A DNA stretch of 64,000 nucleotides from Aquabacterium humicola (GTDB taxonomy: Bacteria > Pseudomonadota > Gammaproteobacteria > Burkholderiales > Burkholderiaceae_C). The position numbers and the translations under genes were made by a program. Every line of letters starts with the position of its first letter. Position 1 is the first letter of the stretch. The stretch lies in contig NZ_JARGNB010000002.1 in assembly GCF_030167915.1 (NCBI RefSeq), forward strand, positions 620,001 to 684,000, read 5' to 3'. The notes below the pieces were generated by a model that saw nothing but the letters and a program-made list of their open reading frames with translations, ran no database searches and was not told the origin of the DNA. Shown piece by piece: positions 40,954-48,944 of the stretch.

Positions 40954-41512
40954 ACTGCTGCTGGCGGCGCTGCTGACGGCCGCTCCGGCCGCGTTTGCGC
41001 TGGACGCGCCCGAGCTGATGACCCTGCTGGCGGCCAAGCGCAGCGGCGAAGCGCGCTTCACCGAACAGCGCGAGGTCAAAGGCCTCGATGCACCGCTGAA
41101 GAGCAGCGGCACCTTGAGCTTCGCGGCACCCGACCGCTTCAGCCGCAGGACGCTGGCGCCGCGCGCCGAAAGCATGGAGGTGGTCGGCAACATCGTCACG
41201 CTGACCCGCAACGGCCGGTCGCGCAGCATGGCGCTGGATGCCGCGCCGGAGACCGAGGCCATCGTCGAATCGGTGCGCGGCACGCTCACCGGCAACCTCG
41301 CCAGCCTGCAGCAGCACTTCCAGGTCGCGGTGCAGGGCAGCGCCGAGCAGTGGACGATGGAGCTGAAGCCGCTGACGCCGCGCCTGCAGGTGATGCTCGC
41401 GGCCGTGCGCATCGCCGGCCAGCGCGGCGAGCTGCGCAGCATCGAGATGCGCATGGCCGACGGTGACCGCTCGGTGATGCAGATCGAGCCCGTCGCGGCC
41501 GCGAAGCAGTGA
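40925..41512 (+). CDS. LolA-like outer-membrane lipoprotein carrier domain protein
   Basis: A 195-residue periplasmic protein with a signal peptide (LLLAALLTAAPAAFA). The LolA-like fold is indicated by ARFTEQREVKGLDAPLKSSGTLSFAAPDRFSRRTLAP. LolA relatives bind acyl chains in a half-barrel; in pigment clusters the protein may shuttle the lipidated aryl polyene across the periplasm. Translation starts inside the acyltransferase gene, and the stop overlaps the exporter start (GTGA). Confidence 0.87.
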   Translation: MTSGVKIRAELLLAALLTAAPAAFALDAPELMTLLAAKRSGEARFTEQREVKGLDAPLKSSGTLSFAAPDRFSRRTLAPRAESMEVVGNIVTLTRNGRSRSMALDAAPETEAIVESVRGTLTGNLASLQQHFQVAVQGSAEQWTMELKPLTPRLQVMLAAVRIAGQRGELRSIEMRMADGDRSVMQIEPVAAAKQ

Positions 41513-43908
41513 GTGCCGCGGACGCGCGGCCGTTGCGCCGCGCCACGGTGCTCGCCGTCTGGGCGCTGGCGATGGCCGCCGCGCTGTGGCTGATCGCCCG
41601 CACGCCGTTCAGCGCCGACCTGTCGGCCTTCCTGCCGCGGTCGCCCGAACCGGCGCAGCGTGTGCTGCTCGAGCAGCTGCACAGCGGCGTCGCGGCACGC
41701 ACGCTGCTGCTGGGCATCGAAGGCGGCACCGCGCCCCAGCGCGCCGAGGCCTCGCGGCGCCTCGCCGCGACGCTGCGCGCCAGCGGCCGCTTCGAGCAGG
41801 TGCACAACGGCGAGCAGCAGGCCTGGGCGGCGGCCGGCGAATGGGTCTTCCGCCACCGCTACCACCTGAGCCCCGCGGTGACGGCCGAGCACTTCAGCGT
41901 CGAGGGCCTGCGCGCCGCGATCGACGACACGCTGTCGCTGCTCGGCACGCCGGCCGGCGCGCCGTTCAAGCCCCTGCTCGAGCGCGACCCGACCGGCGAG
42001 GCGCAGCGCATCGCCGAGGCGCTGCTGCCGGCGCAGGCGCCGCGCAGCGACGACGGCGTGTGGGCCTCGCGCCGGGCGCCCCGCGCGGTGCTGCTGCTGC
42101 AGGGCCGCGCCTCCGGCGGCGACCTCAACGCGCAGGCGGCGCTGATCCGGTTCGTGCGCGACAGCTTCGCCGCGGTGCAGCGCGAGCCGGGTCTCGCACC
42201 GCTGCAGCTGAAGCTCACCGGCGCACCGCTGTTCGCCGTCGACAGCCGCGAACGCATCGAGGGCGAGGTGGTCGAGCTCGCGCTGGTCGGCACGCTGGTG
42301 ATCGGCCTGCTGCTGCTGCTGGCCTTCGGCTCGCTGCCGGCGGTGGCCATCGCCTTCGTGCCGGTGGCCACCGGCGTGGTGGCCGGCATCGCGGCGGTGG
42401 CGCTGGGCTTCGGCTCGGTGCACGGCATGACGCTGGGCTTCGGCAGCACGCTGATCGGCGAGTCCGTGGACTATGCGATCTATTACCTGATCCAGGCGCG
42501 TGCCGCGGCCGGGCCTGCGCTGGCCGGCGCGGGCTGGCGCAGCTGGCTCGCGCAGCAGTGGCCGACGGTGCGGCTCGGGCTGCTGACCTCGATCTGCGGT
42601 TTCGCGGCGTTGCTGATGTCGGGCTTTCCGGGGCTCGCGCAGCTGGGGCTGTTCTCGATCGCCGGCCTTTGCGGCGCGGCGGCGGCGACGCGCTGGCTGC
42701 TGCCGGCGCTGCGGCCCGACGGGGCGGCGGGGCAGGGGCTGCGGCGTCGGCTCGGCGCGGTCGCGGCCGTCGGCATCGTCCGGCTGCAGCGCCTGCGCCG
42801 GGCCGCGTGGCTGCTCGCCGCGCTCGCCATCGCCGTGCTGGCCTGGCCGCGCGGTCCGCTGTGGCACGGCGACCTCTCGTCGCTGAGCCCGGTGCCCAAG
42901 GCGGCGCTGGCGCTGGATGCCGAGCTGCGCGCGGACCTGTCGGCCAGCGATGCCGGCACGCTGGTCGTCGTGCAGGCCGACAGCGCCGAGGCCGCGCTGC
43001 AGGCGGCCGAGGCGGCCGGCGCGCGGCTGGATGCGCTGGTCGCCGACGGTCGCCTCGGCGGCTACGACAGCGCCGCGCGCTGGTTGCCGAGCCTGGCGAC
43101 GCAGCGCGCGCGCATCGACAGCCTGCCCGACGCGCAGACCCTGTCCACGCGCCTGGCCGAGGCCACGGCCGGCGGCCCGCTGAAGGCCGAGCGCCTGCAG
43201 CCCTTCATCGCCGAGGTGCAGGCCGCGCGCGGGCTGCCGCTGGTCAACCCTGCGGCCTTCGCGACGACGCCGCTGGCGCCGCTGCTGGACGCGCTGCTGT
43301 TCCAGCGCAGCGGCACGGCGGCCGAGCGCGGCTGGGTCGCGCTGCTGCCGCTGCAGCCGGGCCCGCAGCCGCTGGATGCCGCGGCGGTGCAAGGCGCGCT
43401 GCAGGCGCTGCCGGCGGTGCAGGTGGTCGACATCGGCCAGGCGCTCGGCGACCTGTACCAGCGCTACCTGCGCGAGGCGCTGTGGCAGTCGCTGCTCGGC
43501 GCCGCGGCGCTGGTGGTGCTGCTGGCGGTGGCGCTGCGGTCGGCGCGGCGGCTCGTCGGGCTGTGCGTGCCGCTGGCGCTGGCGGTGCTGCTGACGCTGG
43601 CCGGCCTGGCGGCCGCCGGCGTGCCGCTGGGCATCCTGCACCTCGTCGGCCTGCTGCTGGTGATCGCGGTCGGTTCCAACTACGCGCTGTTCTTCGACCA
43701 GCTCACGCAGGGCGGCCCGGCCGATGCCGACACGCTGGCCTCGCTGCTGCTGGCGAATGCGACGACGGTGATCTCCTTCGGGCTGATTGCCATGTCGAAG
43801 ATCCCCGCGCTGGCCGCGATCGGGCAGGTGGTGGCGCCGGGCGCGCTGCTGGCGCTGCTGCTGTCGGCGGCGTGCATTCGGTCACGAACGGATACCGGCT
43901 CGCGCTGA
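41509..43908 (+). CDS. MMPL-family RND exporter
   Basis: A 799-residue inner-membrane protein with the two-fold MMPL plan: a helix at about 12-30, a large periplasmic domain, and a helix bundle from about 250 to 400. A second helix near 420-440, a second periplasmic domain and a final bundle from about 650 follow. GFGSTLIGESVDYAIYYL and VGSNYALFFDQ are the twin helix-4-type motifs. It probably moves the lipid-linked pigment out of the inner membrane to the LolA-like carrier. The start is GTG 41509. It ends at a hairpin region before the deacetylase gene. Confidence 0.9.
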   Translation: MSAADARPLRRATVLAVWALAMAAALWLIARTPFSADLSAFLPRSPEPAQRVLLEQLHSGVAARTLLLGIEGGTAPQRAEASRRLAATLRASGRFEQVHNGEQQAWAAAGEWVFRHRYHLSPAVTAEHFSVEGLRAAIDDTLSLLGTPAGAPFKPLLERDPTGEAQRIAEALLPAQAPRSDDGVWASRRAPRAVLLLQGRASGGDLNAQAALIRFVRDSFAAVQREPGLAPLQLKLTGAPLFAVDSRERIEGEVVELALVGTLVIGLLLLLAFGSLPAVAIAFVPVATGVVAGIAAVALGFGSVHGMTLGFGSTLIGESVDYAIYYLIQARAAAGPALAGAGWRSWLAQQWPTVRLGLLTSICGFAALLMSGFPGLAQLGLFSIAGLCGAAAATRWLLPALRPDGAAGQGLRRRLGAVAAVGIVRLQRLRRAAWLLAALAIAVLAWPRGPLWHGDLSSLSPVPKAALALDAELRADLSASDAGTLVVVQADSAEAALQAAEAAGARLDALVADGRLGGYDSAARWLPSLATQRARIDSLPDAQTLSTRLAEATAGGPLKAERLQPFIAEVQAARGLPLVNPAAFATTPLAPLLDALLFQRSGTAAERGWVALLPLQPGPQPLDAAAVQGALQALPAVQVVDIGQALGDLYQRYLREALWQSLLGAAALVVLLAVALRSARRLVGLCVPLALAVLLTLAGLAAAGVPLGILHLVGLLLVIAVGSNYALFFDQLTQGGPADADTLASLLLANATTVISFGLIAMSKIPALAAIGQVVAPGALLALLLSAACIRSRTDTGSR

Positions 43909-43922
43909 CCCAGCGTCCCCCG

Positions 43923-43941
43923 CCTCGGGGATGTCCCGAGG
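43923..43941. terminator. Hairpin after the exporter gene
   Basis: CCTCGGG and CCCGAGG pair as a 7-bp stem around GATGT, 15 bases after the exporter stop. There is no T run, so it is more likely an mRNA-stability element or a weak or factor-dependent stop than an intrinsic terminator. An AAAAT-type -10 (43975-43980 region) follows it. Confidence 0.4.
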
Positions 43942-44004
43942 GCCGGCGTGGGCCGGGCGCCACAGGCGGAATGGGAAAATCCGCGGCTCATTCCCCCGGT
44001 CCCC

Positions 44005-44856
44005 GTGCGTACCACCCTGACCCCTGCCGCCACCCTGGCGCCCCCCACCGACGAGCCGCGCTTCAGCCCGCTGCTGCAGGCCAGCTTCGGGCTGCATGCG
44101 GCCGCGCTGGTGCTGCCCTGGTTCGTCGCCGGCGCCTGGCCGTGGGCGGTCGGTGCGCTGGTGGCCAACCATGCGGTGCTGACGGCCGCCGGCCTGTGGC
44201 CGCGCTCGTCGCTGCTGGGACCCAACATCACGCGGCTGCCGGCGGCATCGGCCGCCCGCGGCGAGGTGGCGCTGACGATCGACGACGGCCCCGATCCCGA
44301 GGTGACGCCGCAGGTGCTGGACCTGCTCGACCGCTTCGGCGCGCGCGCCAGCTTCTTCGTCATCGGCGAACGTGCCGCGCAGCATCCGGCGCTGGTGGCG
44401 CAGATGCTCGCGCGGGGCCACAGCGTGCAGAACCATAGCCAGCGCCATCGCCATCACTTCTCGCTGCTGGGCCCCGCCGGTTTCCGCCGCGAGCTCGAAG
44501 CCGCGCAGGCGCAGCTGCAGGCCCTGACCGACGAGCGCCCGCGCTTCTTCCGTGCGCCGGCCGGCCTGCGCAATCCCTTCCTGCAGCCGGTGCTGCAGCG
44601 CCTGGGCCTGCGGCTGACCAGTTGGACGCGGCGCGGCTTCGACACCCGTGAAACCGATGCGCAGCGCGTGCTGGCGCGGCTCGTCGACGGCCTCGCCGCC
44701 GGCGACATCCTGCTGCTGCACGACGGCCATGCCGCCCGCGGCGCGAGCGGCACGCCGGTGGTGCTCGAGGTGCTGCCGGCGCTGCTGGAGCGGCTGCGCG
44801 CGGCGGGCCTGAAGCCGGTGACGCTGCCGGCGGCCTTCGCGGCCGACGCGGCATGA
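44005..44856 (+). CDS. Polysaccharide deacetylase (NodB domain) protein
   Basis: About 283 residues. An N-terminal pair of hydrophobic helices (LHAAALVLPWFVAG, AVGALVANHAVLTAAGLWP) anchors a NodB homology domain: LTIDDGPDPEVTP holds the catalytic and metal aspartates, and HSQRHRHH the metal histidines. FFRAPAGLRNPFL and ILLLHDGHA complete the site. Members remove N-acetyl groups from glycans; in pigment clusters it may modify a glycosyl carrier. GTG 44005 is preferred for its fit to the family N-terminus and a nearby AAAAT-type -10. GTG 43948, with GAGGG upstream, would add 19 residues. Confidence 0.85.
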   Translation: MRTTLTPAATLAPPTDEPRFSPLLQASFGLHAAALVLPWFVAGAWPWAVGALVANHAVLTAAGLWPRSSLLGPNITRLPAASAARGEVALTIDDGPDPEVTPQVLDLLDRFGARASFFVIGERAAQHPALVAQMLARGHSVQNHSQRHRHHFSLLGPAGFRRELEAAQAQLQALTDERPRFFRAPAGLRNPFLQPVLQRLGLRLTSWTRRGFDTRETDAQRVLARLVDGLAAGDILLLHDGHAARGASGTPVVLEVLPALLERLRAAGLKPVTLPAAFAADAA

Positions 44857-44880
44857 AGCGGCATGACGCGGCATGACGCG
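44851..44880. repeat. Three 10-bp tandem repeats between deacetylase and methyltransferase
   Basis: GCATGAAGCG, GCATGACGCG and GCATGACGCG follow each other without spacer. The first copy contains the deacetylase stop. Each copy carries an ATG, two of which could serve as weak alternative starts for downstream frames, so copy-number change would alter gene spacing. Confidence 0.75.
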
Positions 44881-44901
44881 GCCCCAACCTTCGAAAGACG
44901 C

Positions 44902-45681
44902 ATGAGTTCCGTTGCCCTGACTTCCACCGCCGAGCCGCCGCGCACCCCGGCGACCGACGCGGCCTGGCGCGCGCTGCACGAGGCGGCCTGTGCGCCGTAC
45001 CGCCGTGCCGGCCGCTTCGCCTGGCACTTCGCGCGCGGCAAGCTCGGCCGCGACCCGGTGTTCCGCGGCCTGCTCGAGCGCGGCGACCTGCGTGCGAATG
45101 CCCGCGTGATCGACATCGGCTGCGGGCAGGGGCTGCTGGCCAGCCTGTTCGCGGCGATCGACGAGATGGCGCGCCGCGGCGCGTGGCCCGCGGGCTGGCC
45201 GGCGGCGCCGACCGGCTGCACCTACACCGGTATCGAGCTGATGCCGCGCGACGTCGAACGCGCCCAGGCCGCGGTCGGCGACCTGCCGAACCGCCCGGGC
45301 TTCGTCTGCGGCGACATGCGCGAGGTGGCGCTGCACGACTGCGAGCTGGTGGTGATCCTCGACGTGCTGCACTACGTCGACCATGCGGCGCAGGCCGCGC
45401 TGCTGGGCCGCATCTTCGCCGCGGTGCAGCCCGGCGGCCGGCTGCTGCTGCGCGTCGGCGACGCGGCCAGCACCCGCGGCTTCGTGATCAGCCAGTGGGT
45501 CGACCGCCTCGTGACCTGGGTGCGCGGCCACCGTGTGCCGCCGACCTGGGGCCGCACGCTCGTGGCCTGGGTCGAGGTGCTGCGAGCGCAGGGCTTCGTC
45601 GTGCAGCCGGTGCCGATGAGCCGCGGCACGCCGTTCGCCAACGTGCTGCTGGTGGCGGACAAGCCGGGAGCAGGGGCATGA
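44902..45681 (+). CDS. SAM-dependent methyltransferase
   Basis: A 259-residue class I methyltransferase. The SAM motif I VIDIGCGQGLLASL lies at residues 69-82, ELMPRDVERAQ gives motif II, and VVILDVLHYVDHAAQAALL the motif IV region. In aryl-polyene clusters a methyltransferase modifies the aryl head group, for example by O-methylation. ATG 44902 with AAAGACG upstream is preferred; ATG 44863, lying within the tandem repeats, would add 13 residues. It overlaps the ketosynthase gene by ATGA. Confidence 0.85.
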   Translation: MSSVALTSTAEPPRTPATDAAWRALHEAACAPYRRAGRFAWHFARGKLGRDPVFRGLLERGDLRANARVIDIGCGQGLLASLFAAIDEMARRGAWPAGWPAAPTGCTYTGIELMPRDVERAQAAVGDLPNRPGFVCGDMREVALHDCELVVILDVLHYVDHAAQAALLGRIFAAVQPGGRLLLRVGDAASTRGFVISQWVDRLVTWVRGHRVPPTWGRTLVAWVEVLRAQGFVVQPVPMSRGTPFANVLLVADKPGAGA

Positions 45682-46871
45682 CCGTCATGCGTGCAGTTCC
45701 CGTGACCGCGTTCACCGCCAGCAGCGCGCTGGGCATCGGCCAGTCCGAAACGCTGGTTGCGCTGCGCGCGCAGCGCAGCGGCCTCGCGCACCGCGCCTTC
45801 GAGACGGTGGAGCAGCCGATGTGGATCGGCGAGGCGCCGGGCGTCGACGAAGAACGGCTGCCCGCCGCGCTGGCGGCCTACGACTGCCGCAACAACCGCC
45901 TGGCCTGGCAGGGCCTGCAGGCCGACGGCTTCGCGCAGCGTGTCGCGGCGGCCCGCGCGCGGCACGGCGCGCACCGCGTCGCGGTGCTGCTGGGCACCAG
46001 CACCTCGGGCATCCTGCAGACCGAACAAGCCTATCGCCGACGTGACGCGGCCAGCGGCGCGCTGCCGCCGGACTTCCACTACCGCCAGACCCACAACACC
46101 AACTCGCTGGCCGAGTTCGTCCGCGCGGCGCTCGAGCTGCAGGGGCCGGCGATGGTGGTGTCCACCGCCTGCTCGTCCAGCGCCAAGGTCTTCGCGCAGG
46201 CCTCGCGCTGGCTGGCGCTGGGGCTGGTCGATGCGGCCGTCGTCGGCGGCGTCGACAGCCTGTGCCTGACCACGCTCTACGGCTTCGGTTCGCTGGAGCT
46301 GCAGTCGCCCGAGATCTGCCGGCCCTGGGATGCCAACCGGCGTGGCCTGTCGCTCGGCGAAGCCGCGGCCTTCGCGCTGCTGGAACGCGACGGCGACGCC
46401 GCCGCGTGGCTGCTGGGCTGCGGCGAGAGCAGCGACGGCCACCACATGAGCAGCCCGCACCCCGAAGGCGCGGGCGCCGCGGCCGCGATGCGCGGTGCAC
46501 TGGCCAGTGCCGGGCTGACGCCGGCGCAGATCGACTACATCAACCTGCACGGCACCGCGACGCCGAACAACGACAGCGTCGAGGACCTCGCGGTGCGCAC
46601 CGTCTTCGGTGCGCAACTGCCGTGCAGCTCGACCAAGGGCGCGACCGGCCACACGCTGGGTGCCGCCGGCGGGCTGGAGGCGGTGATCTCGATGCTGGCG
46701 CTGCAGCACGGGCTGCTGCCGGGCGGGCTGAACCTGCAGACGCCCGACCCGGCGCTGCGCTGCAACTACCTGAGCGAGAACCGCAGCACGGCATTGCAGC
46801 GCATCGCCAGCAATTCCTTCGGCTTCGGCGGCAGCAACGCCTGCCTCATCTTCGGCAAGGAGGCGGCGTGA
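45678..46871 (+). CDS. Beta-ketoacyl-ACP synthase (FabF-like, ApeO-type)
   Basis: A 397-residue ketosynthase with a complete active site: nucleophile Cys165 in STACSSSAK, His291 in LHGTATPNND, Lys320 and His325 in STKGATGHT. It should extend the polyene chain by decarboxylative condensation of malonyl-ACP. The following gene encodes a partner resembling a chain-length factor, so the pair probably works as a heterodimer. It is the only intact ketosynthase in the window. Confidence 0.92.
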   Translation: MTVMRAVPVTAFTASSALGIGQSETLVALRAQRSGLAHRAFETVEQPMWIGEAPGVDEERLPAALAAYDCRNNRLAWQGLQADGFAQRVAAARARHGAHRVAVLLGTSTSGILQTEQAYRRRDAASGALPPDFHYRQTHNTNSLAEFVRAALELQGPAMVVSTACSSSAKVFAQASRWLALGLVDAAVVGGVDSLCLTTLYGFGSLELQSPEICRPWDANRRGLSLGEAAAFALLERDGDAAAWLLGCGESSDGHHMSSPHPEGAGAAAAMRGALASAGLTPAQIDYINLHGTATPNNDSVEDLAVRTVFGAQLPCSSTKGATGHTLGAAGGLEAVISMLALQHGLLPGGLNLQTPDPALRCNYLSENRSTALQRIASNSFGFGGSNACLIFGKEAA

Positions 46872-47677
46872 TGGACGGCCTGTTGCCCGAAGTGAGCGTG
46901 CGAGGCATCGGTCTGTGCGGCCCGGGCTTCACCGACTGGACGCAGGGCCAGGTTCTGCTGAGCCAGCCGCCGGGCTGGACCTCGGCGCCGACGGTGCTGG
47001 CCGCACCGGCGCGTCTGGCGCCGACCGAACGGCGCCGCGCGGGCGCCGTCGTCAAGCTGTCGTTCGCGGTGGCCGACCAGGCCTGCGCGCAGGCCGGTGC
47101 CGACGTGCACACGCTGGCCACCGTGTTCAGCTCGACCGGCGCCGACTCCGCCAACTGCCACGCGATGTGCGAGGCGCTGGCCCAGGCCGAGCGCCTGGTG
47201 TCGCCGACACGCTTCACGAACTCGGTGCACAACGCGGCGGCCGGCTACTGGCACATCGCGACGCAGTCGCGCGCGCCGTCGACCAGCCTGTGCGCCTACG
47301 ACGGCAGCTTCGCCGCCGGCCTGCTCGAAGCGGTGGCGCAGGTGCAGTCGCTGAAGCGGCCGGTGCTGCTGGTGGCGGCCGATGTGCCCTATCCGGAGCC
47401 GCTGAACGGCAAGCGGCCGTTGCCGGACGCCTTCGGCATCGCGCTGCTGCTGGACCCGGATGCGTCGGCCGGGATCGCGAGCCTGCGCATCGGCCTGCAA
47501 GCCGACGGCGCCTCGCCGACCGCCTGCGCGCACGAGGGCCTCGAGTCGTTGCGCCGCTCGATTCCGGCGGCGCGCGGGCTGCCGCTGCTGGCGTGCCTGG
47601 CCGGCGGTGCCGGCGGCTGCGTCGACATCGACTACCTCGACGGCCTGGCCTTGCGCGTGCAGATCGGCCGGCGATGA
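46871..47677 (+). CDS. Ketosynthase-like chain-length factor (ApeC-type)
   Basis: A 268-residue protein of the short ketoacyl-synthase-like family found in aryl-polyene clusters. VFSSTGADSANCHAMCEAL and SPTRFTNSVHNAAAGYWHIATQ correspond to the N-terminal half of a thiolase fold. A cysteine in STSLCAYDGSFAAGLLEA sits at the usual nucleophile place, but the second half with the histidine motifs is missing. It probably pairs with the upstream ketosynthase and sets chain length. ATG 46871 overlaps the ketosynthase stop by one base; a GTG three bases earlier is possible. Confidence 0.83.
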   Translation: MDGLLPEVSVRGIGLCGPGFTDWTQGQVLLSQPPGWTSAPTVLAAPARLAPTERRRAGAVVKLSFAVADQACAQAGADVHTLATVFSSTGADSANCHAMCEALAQAERLVSPTRFTNSVHNAAAGYWHIATQSRAPSTSLCAYDGSFAAGLLEAVAQVQSLKRPVLLVAADVPYPEPLNGKRPLPDAFGIALLLDPDASAGIASLRIGLQADGASPTACAHEGLESLRRSIPAARGLPLLACLAGGAGGCVDIDYLDGLALRVQIGRR

Positions 47678-48129
47678 ACGGACCGCAGACGCTGGACCAT
47701 GCGGGCATCGCCGCGCGCATCCCGCACGCGGGCCGCATGTGCCTGCTCGACGCGCTGCTCGGCTGGTCGCCCGAACGCATCCGCTGCCGTGCGGACAGCC
47801 ATCGCGCCACCGATCACCCGCTGCGCAGCGCGAGCGGCCTGCTGGCGCCGGCGGCGATCGAATACGCGGCGCAGGCGATGGCGCTGCATGGGGCGCTGAT
47901 CGCGCCGGTCGGCAGCCCGCCGACGCCGGGCTACCTGGCCAGCGTGCGCGACGTGCAGCTGGCGGTGCCGGCGCTCGATGCGGTGCCCGGCGCGCTGATC
48001 GTCGACGCCGAACGCCTGGCCGGCGACGAGCGTCAGATCCTCTACCGCTTCGACGTGCGCGACGAGGCCGGCGCTGCCGTCGCGTCCGGCCGTGCGACCG
48101 TCGTGCTCAACGCGCTGCCCGCTGCATGA
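47674..48129 (+). CDS. ApeP-like hotdog dehydratase
   Basis: A 151-residue hotdog protein. RIPHAGRMCLLDALLGW near the start carries the conserved histidine, and SASGLLAPAAIEYAAQAMALHGAL the long central helix. It matches ApeP, which partners ApeI-type dehydratases in removing water from hydroxyacyl-ACP to build conjugated double bonds. It is ATGA-coupled on both sides. Confidence 0.85.
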   Translation: MNGPQTLDHAGIAARIPHAGRMCLLDALLGWSPERIRCRADSHRATDHPLRSASGLLAPAAIEYAAQAMALHGALIAPVGSPPTPGYLASVRDVQLAVPALDAVPGALIVDAERLAGDERQILYRFDVRDEAGAAVASGRATVVLNALPAA

Positions 48130-48881
48130 ACGACGCCGTGTGCAACACCCCCCGCCTGGCCGCCAAGCGCGCGCTGGTCACCGGCGCCAGCGGCGCGCTG
48201 GGCGGCGCGATCGCCCGCCGCCTCGCCGCCGACGGCGCCACGCTGCTGCTGCATGCGAACACCAACGCCGCGGCGATCGAGGCCCTGGCCGACGACCTGC
48301 GCGCCGCCGGCGGCAACGCGAGCTGCCATGTCTTCGACGTCGCCGACGCGGCGGCCGCGCAGGCGGCCACCGCTGCGATGCTGGAGACCGGCCCGGTGCA
48401 GGTGATCGTCAACAACGCCGGCGTGCACGACGACGCGGTGTTCCCCGGCATGCGGGCCGAACAATGGCACCGCGTGATCGACGTGTCGCTGAACGGCTTC
48501 TTCCACGTCACGCAGCCGCTGCTGCTGCCGATGCTGCGCACACGCTGGGGCCGCATCGTCAATGTCTCGTCGATCGCCGCCTTGCGCGGCAACCGCGGGC
48601 AGGTGAACTACGCGGCGGCCAAGGGCGGCCTGAACAGCGCGACCAAGGCGCTGTCGCTGGAGGTCGCGAGCCGCGGTGTCACCGTCAACGCGGTGGCGCC
48701 GGGCATCATCGCCTCGCCGATGGCCGACGCGGTGTTCGACACCGCGTTGATCGCGCAGCTGGTGCCGGCGAAGCGGGCCGGCACGCCGGAGGAGGTCGCC
48801 GAGCTGGTGGCGTTCCTCGCCAGCCCGATGGCCGCGTACATCAGCGGCCAGGTGATCTCGATCGACGGCGGCATGAGCTGA
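48126..48881 (+). CDS. 3-ketoacyl-ACP reductase (FabG/ApeQ-like)
   Basis: A 251-residue SDR with TGASGALG at residues 19-26, VNNAG at 94-98, the catalytic serines at 147-148 in VNVSSIA, and Tyr161/Lys165 in NYAAAKGG. It should reduce 3-ketoacyl-ACP with NADPH between condensation and dehydration. It is the last gene of the plus-strand pigment operon and converges on the glycosyltransferase gene with 63 bases between. Confidence 0.92.
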   Translation: MNDAVCNTPRLAAKRALVTGASGALGGAIARRLAADGATLLLHANTNAAAIEALADDLRAAGGNASCHVFDVADAAAAQAATAAMLETGPVQVIVNNAGVHDDAVFPGMRAEQWHRVIDVSLNGFFHVTQPLLLPMLRTRWGRIVNVSSIAALRGNRGQVNYAAAKGGLNSATKALSLEVASRGVTVNAVAPGIIASPMADAVFDTALIAQLVPAKRAGTPEEVAELVAFLASPMAAYISGQVISIDGGMS

Positions 48882-48899
48882 TGCGCCATCCGCTCCGCA

Positions 48900-48936
48900 C
48901 TTCGGCGAACCGAAGAAGGGCCGGGTGAATCCGGCC
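48900..48936. terminator. Two hairpins between convergent pigment operons
   Basis: CTTCGG-CGAA-CCGAAG (48900-48915) and GGCCGG-GTGAAT-CCGGCC (48919-48936) fill the gap between the reductase and glycosyltransferase stops. Neither has a T run on either strand. Their position suggests a bidirectional transcription end or 3' mRNA protection. Confidence 0.5.
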
Positions 48937-48944
48937 GCGCGGGG

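Noticed and set aside
40879-43641. 920-codon minus-strand frame
   Set aside because: Gln/Arg/His-rich translation antisense to the exporter gene; no domain visible.
41586-44438. 950-codon plus-strand frame
   Set aside because: Out-of-frame reading of the MMPL exporter and deacetylase genes, extremely Arg/Ala/Gly-rich.
46871-47677. Treating the half-size ketosynthase as a truncated pseudogene
   Set aside because: Its length and motifs match the chain-length-factor-like family seen in aryl-polyene clusters, and it is coupled to both neighbours.
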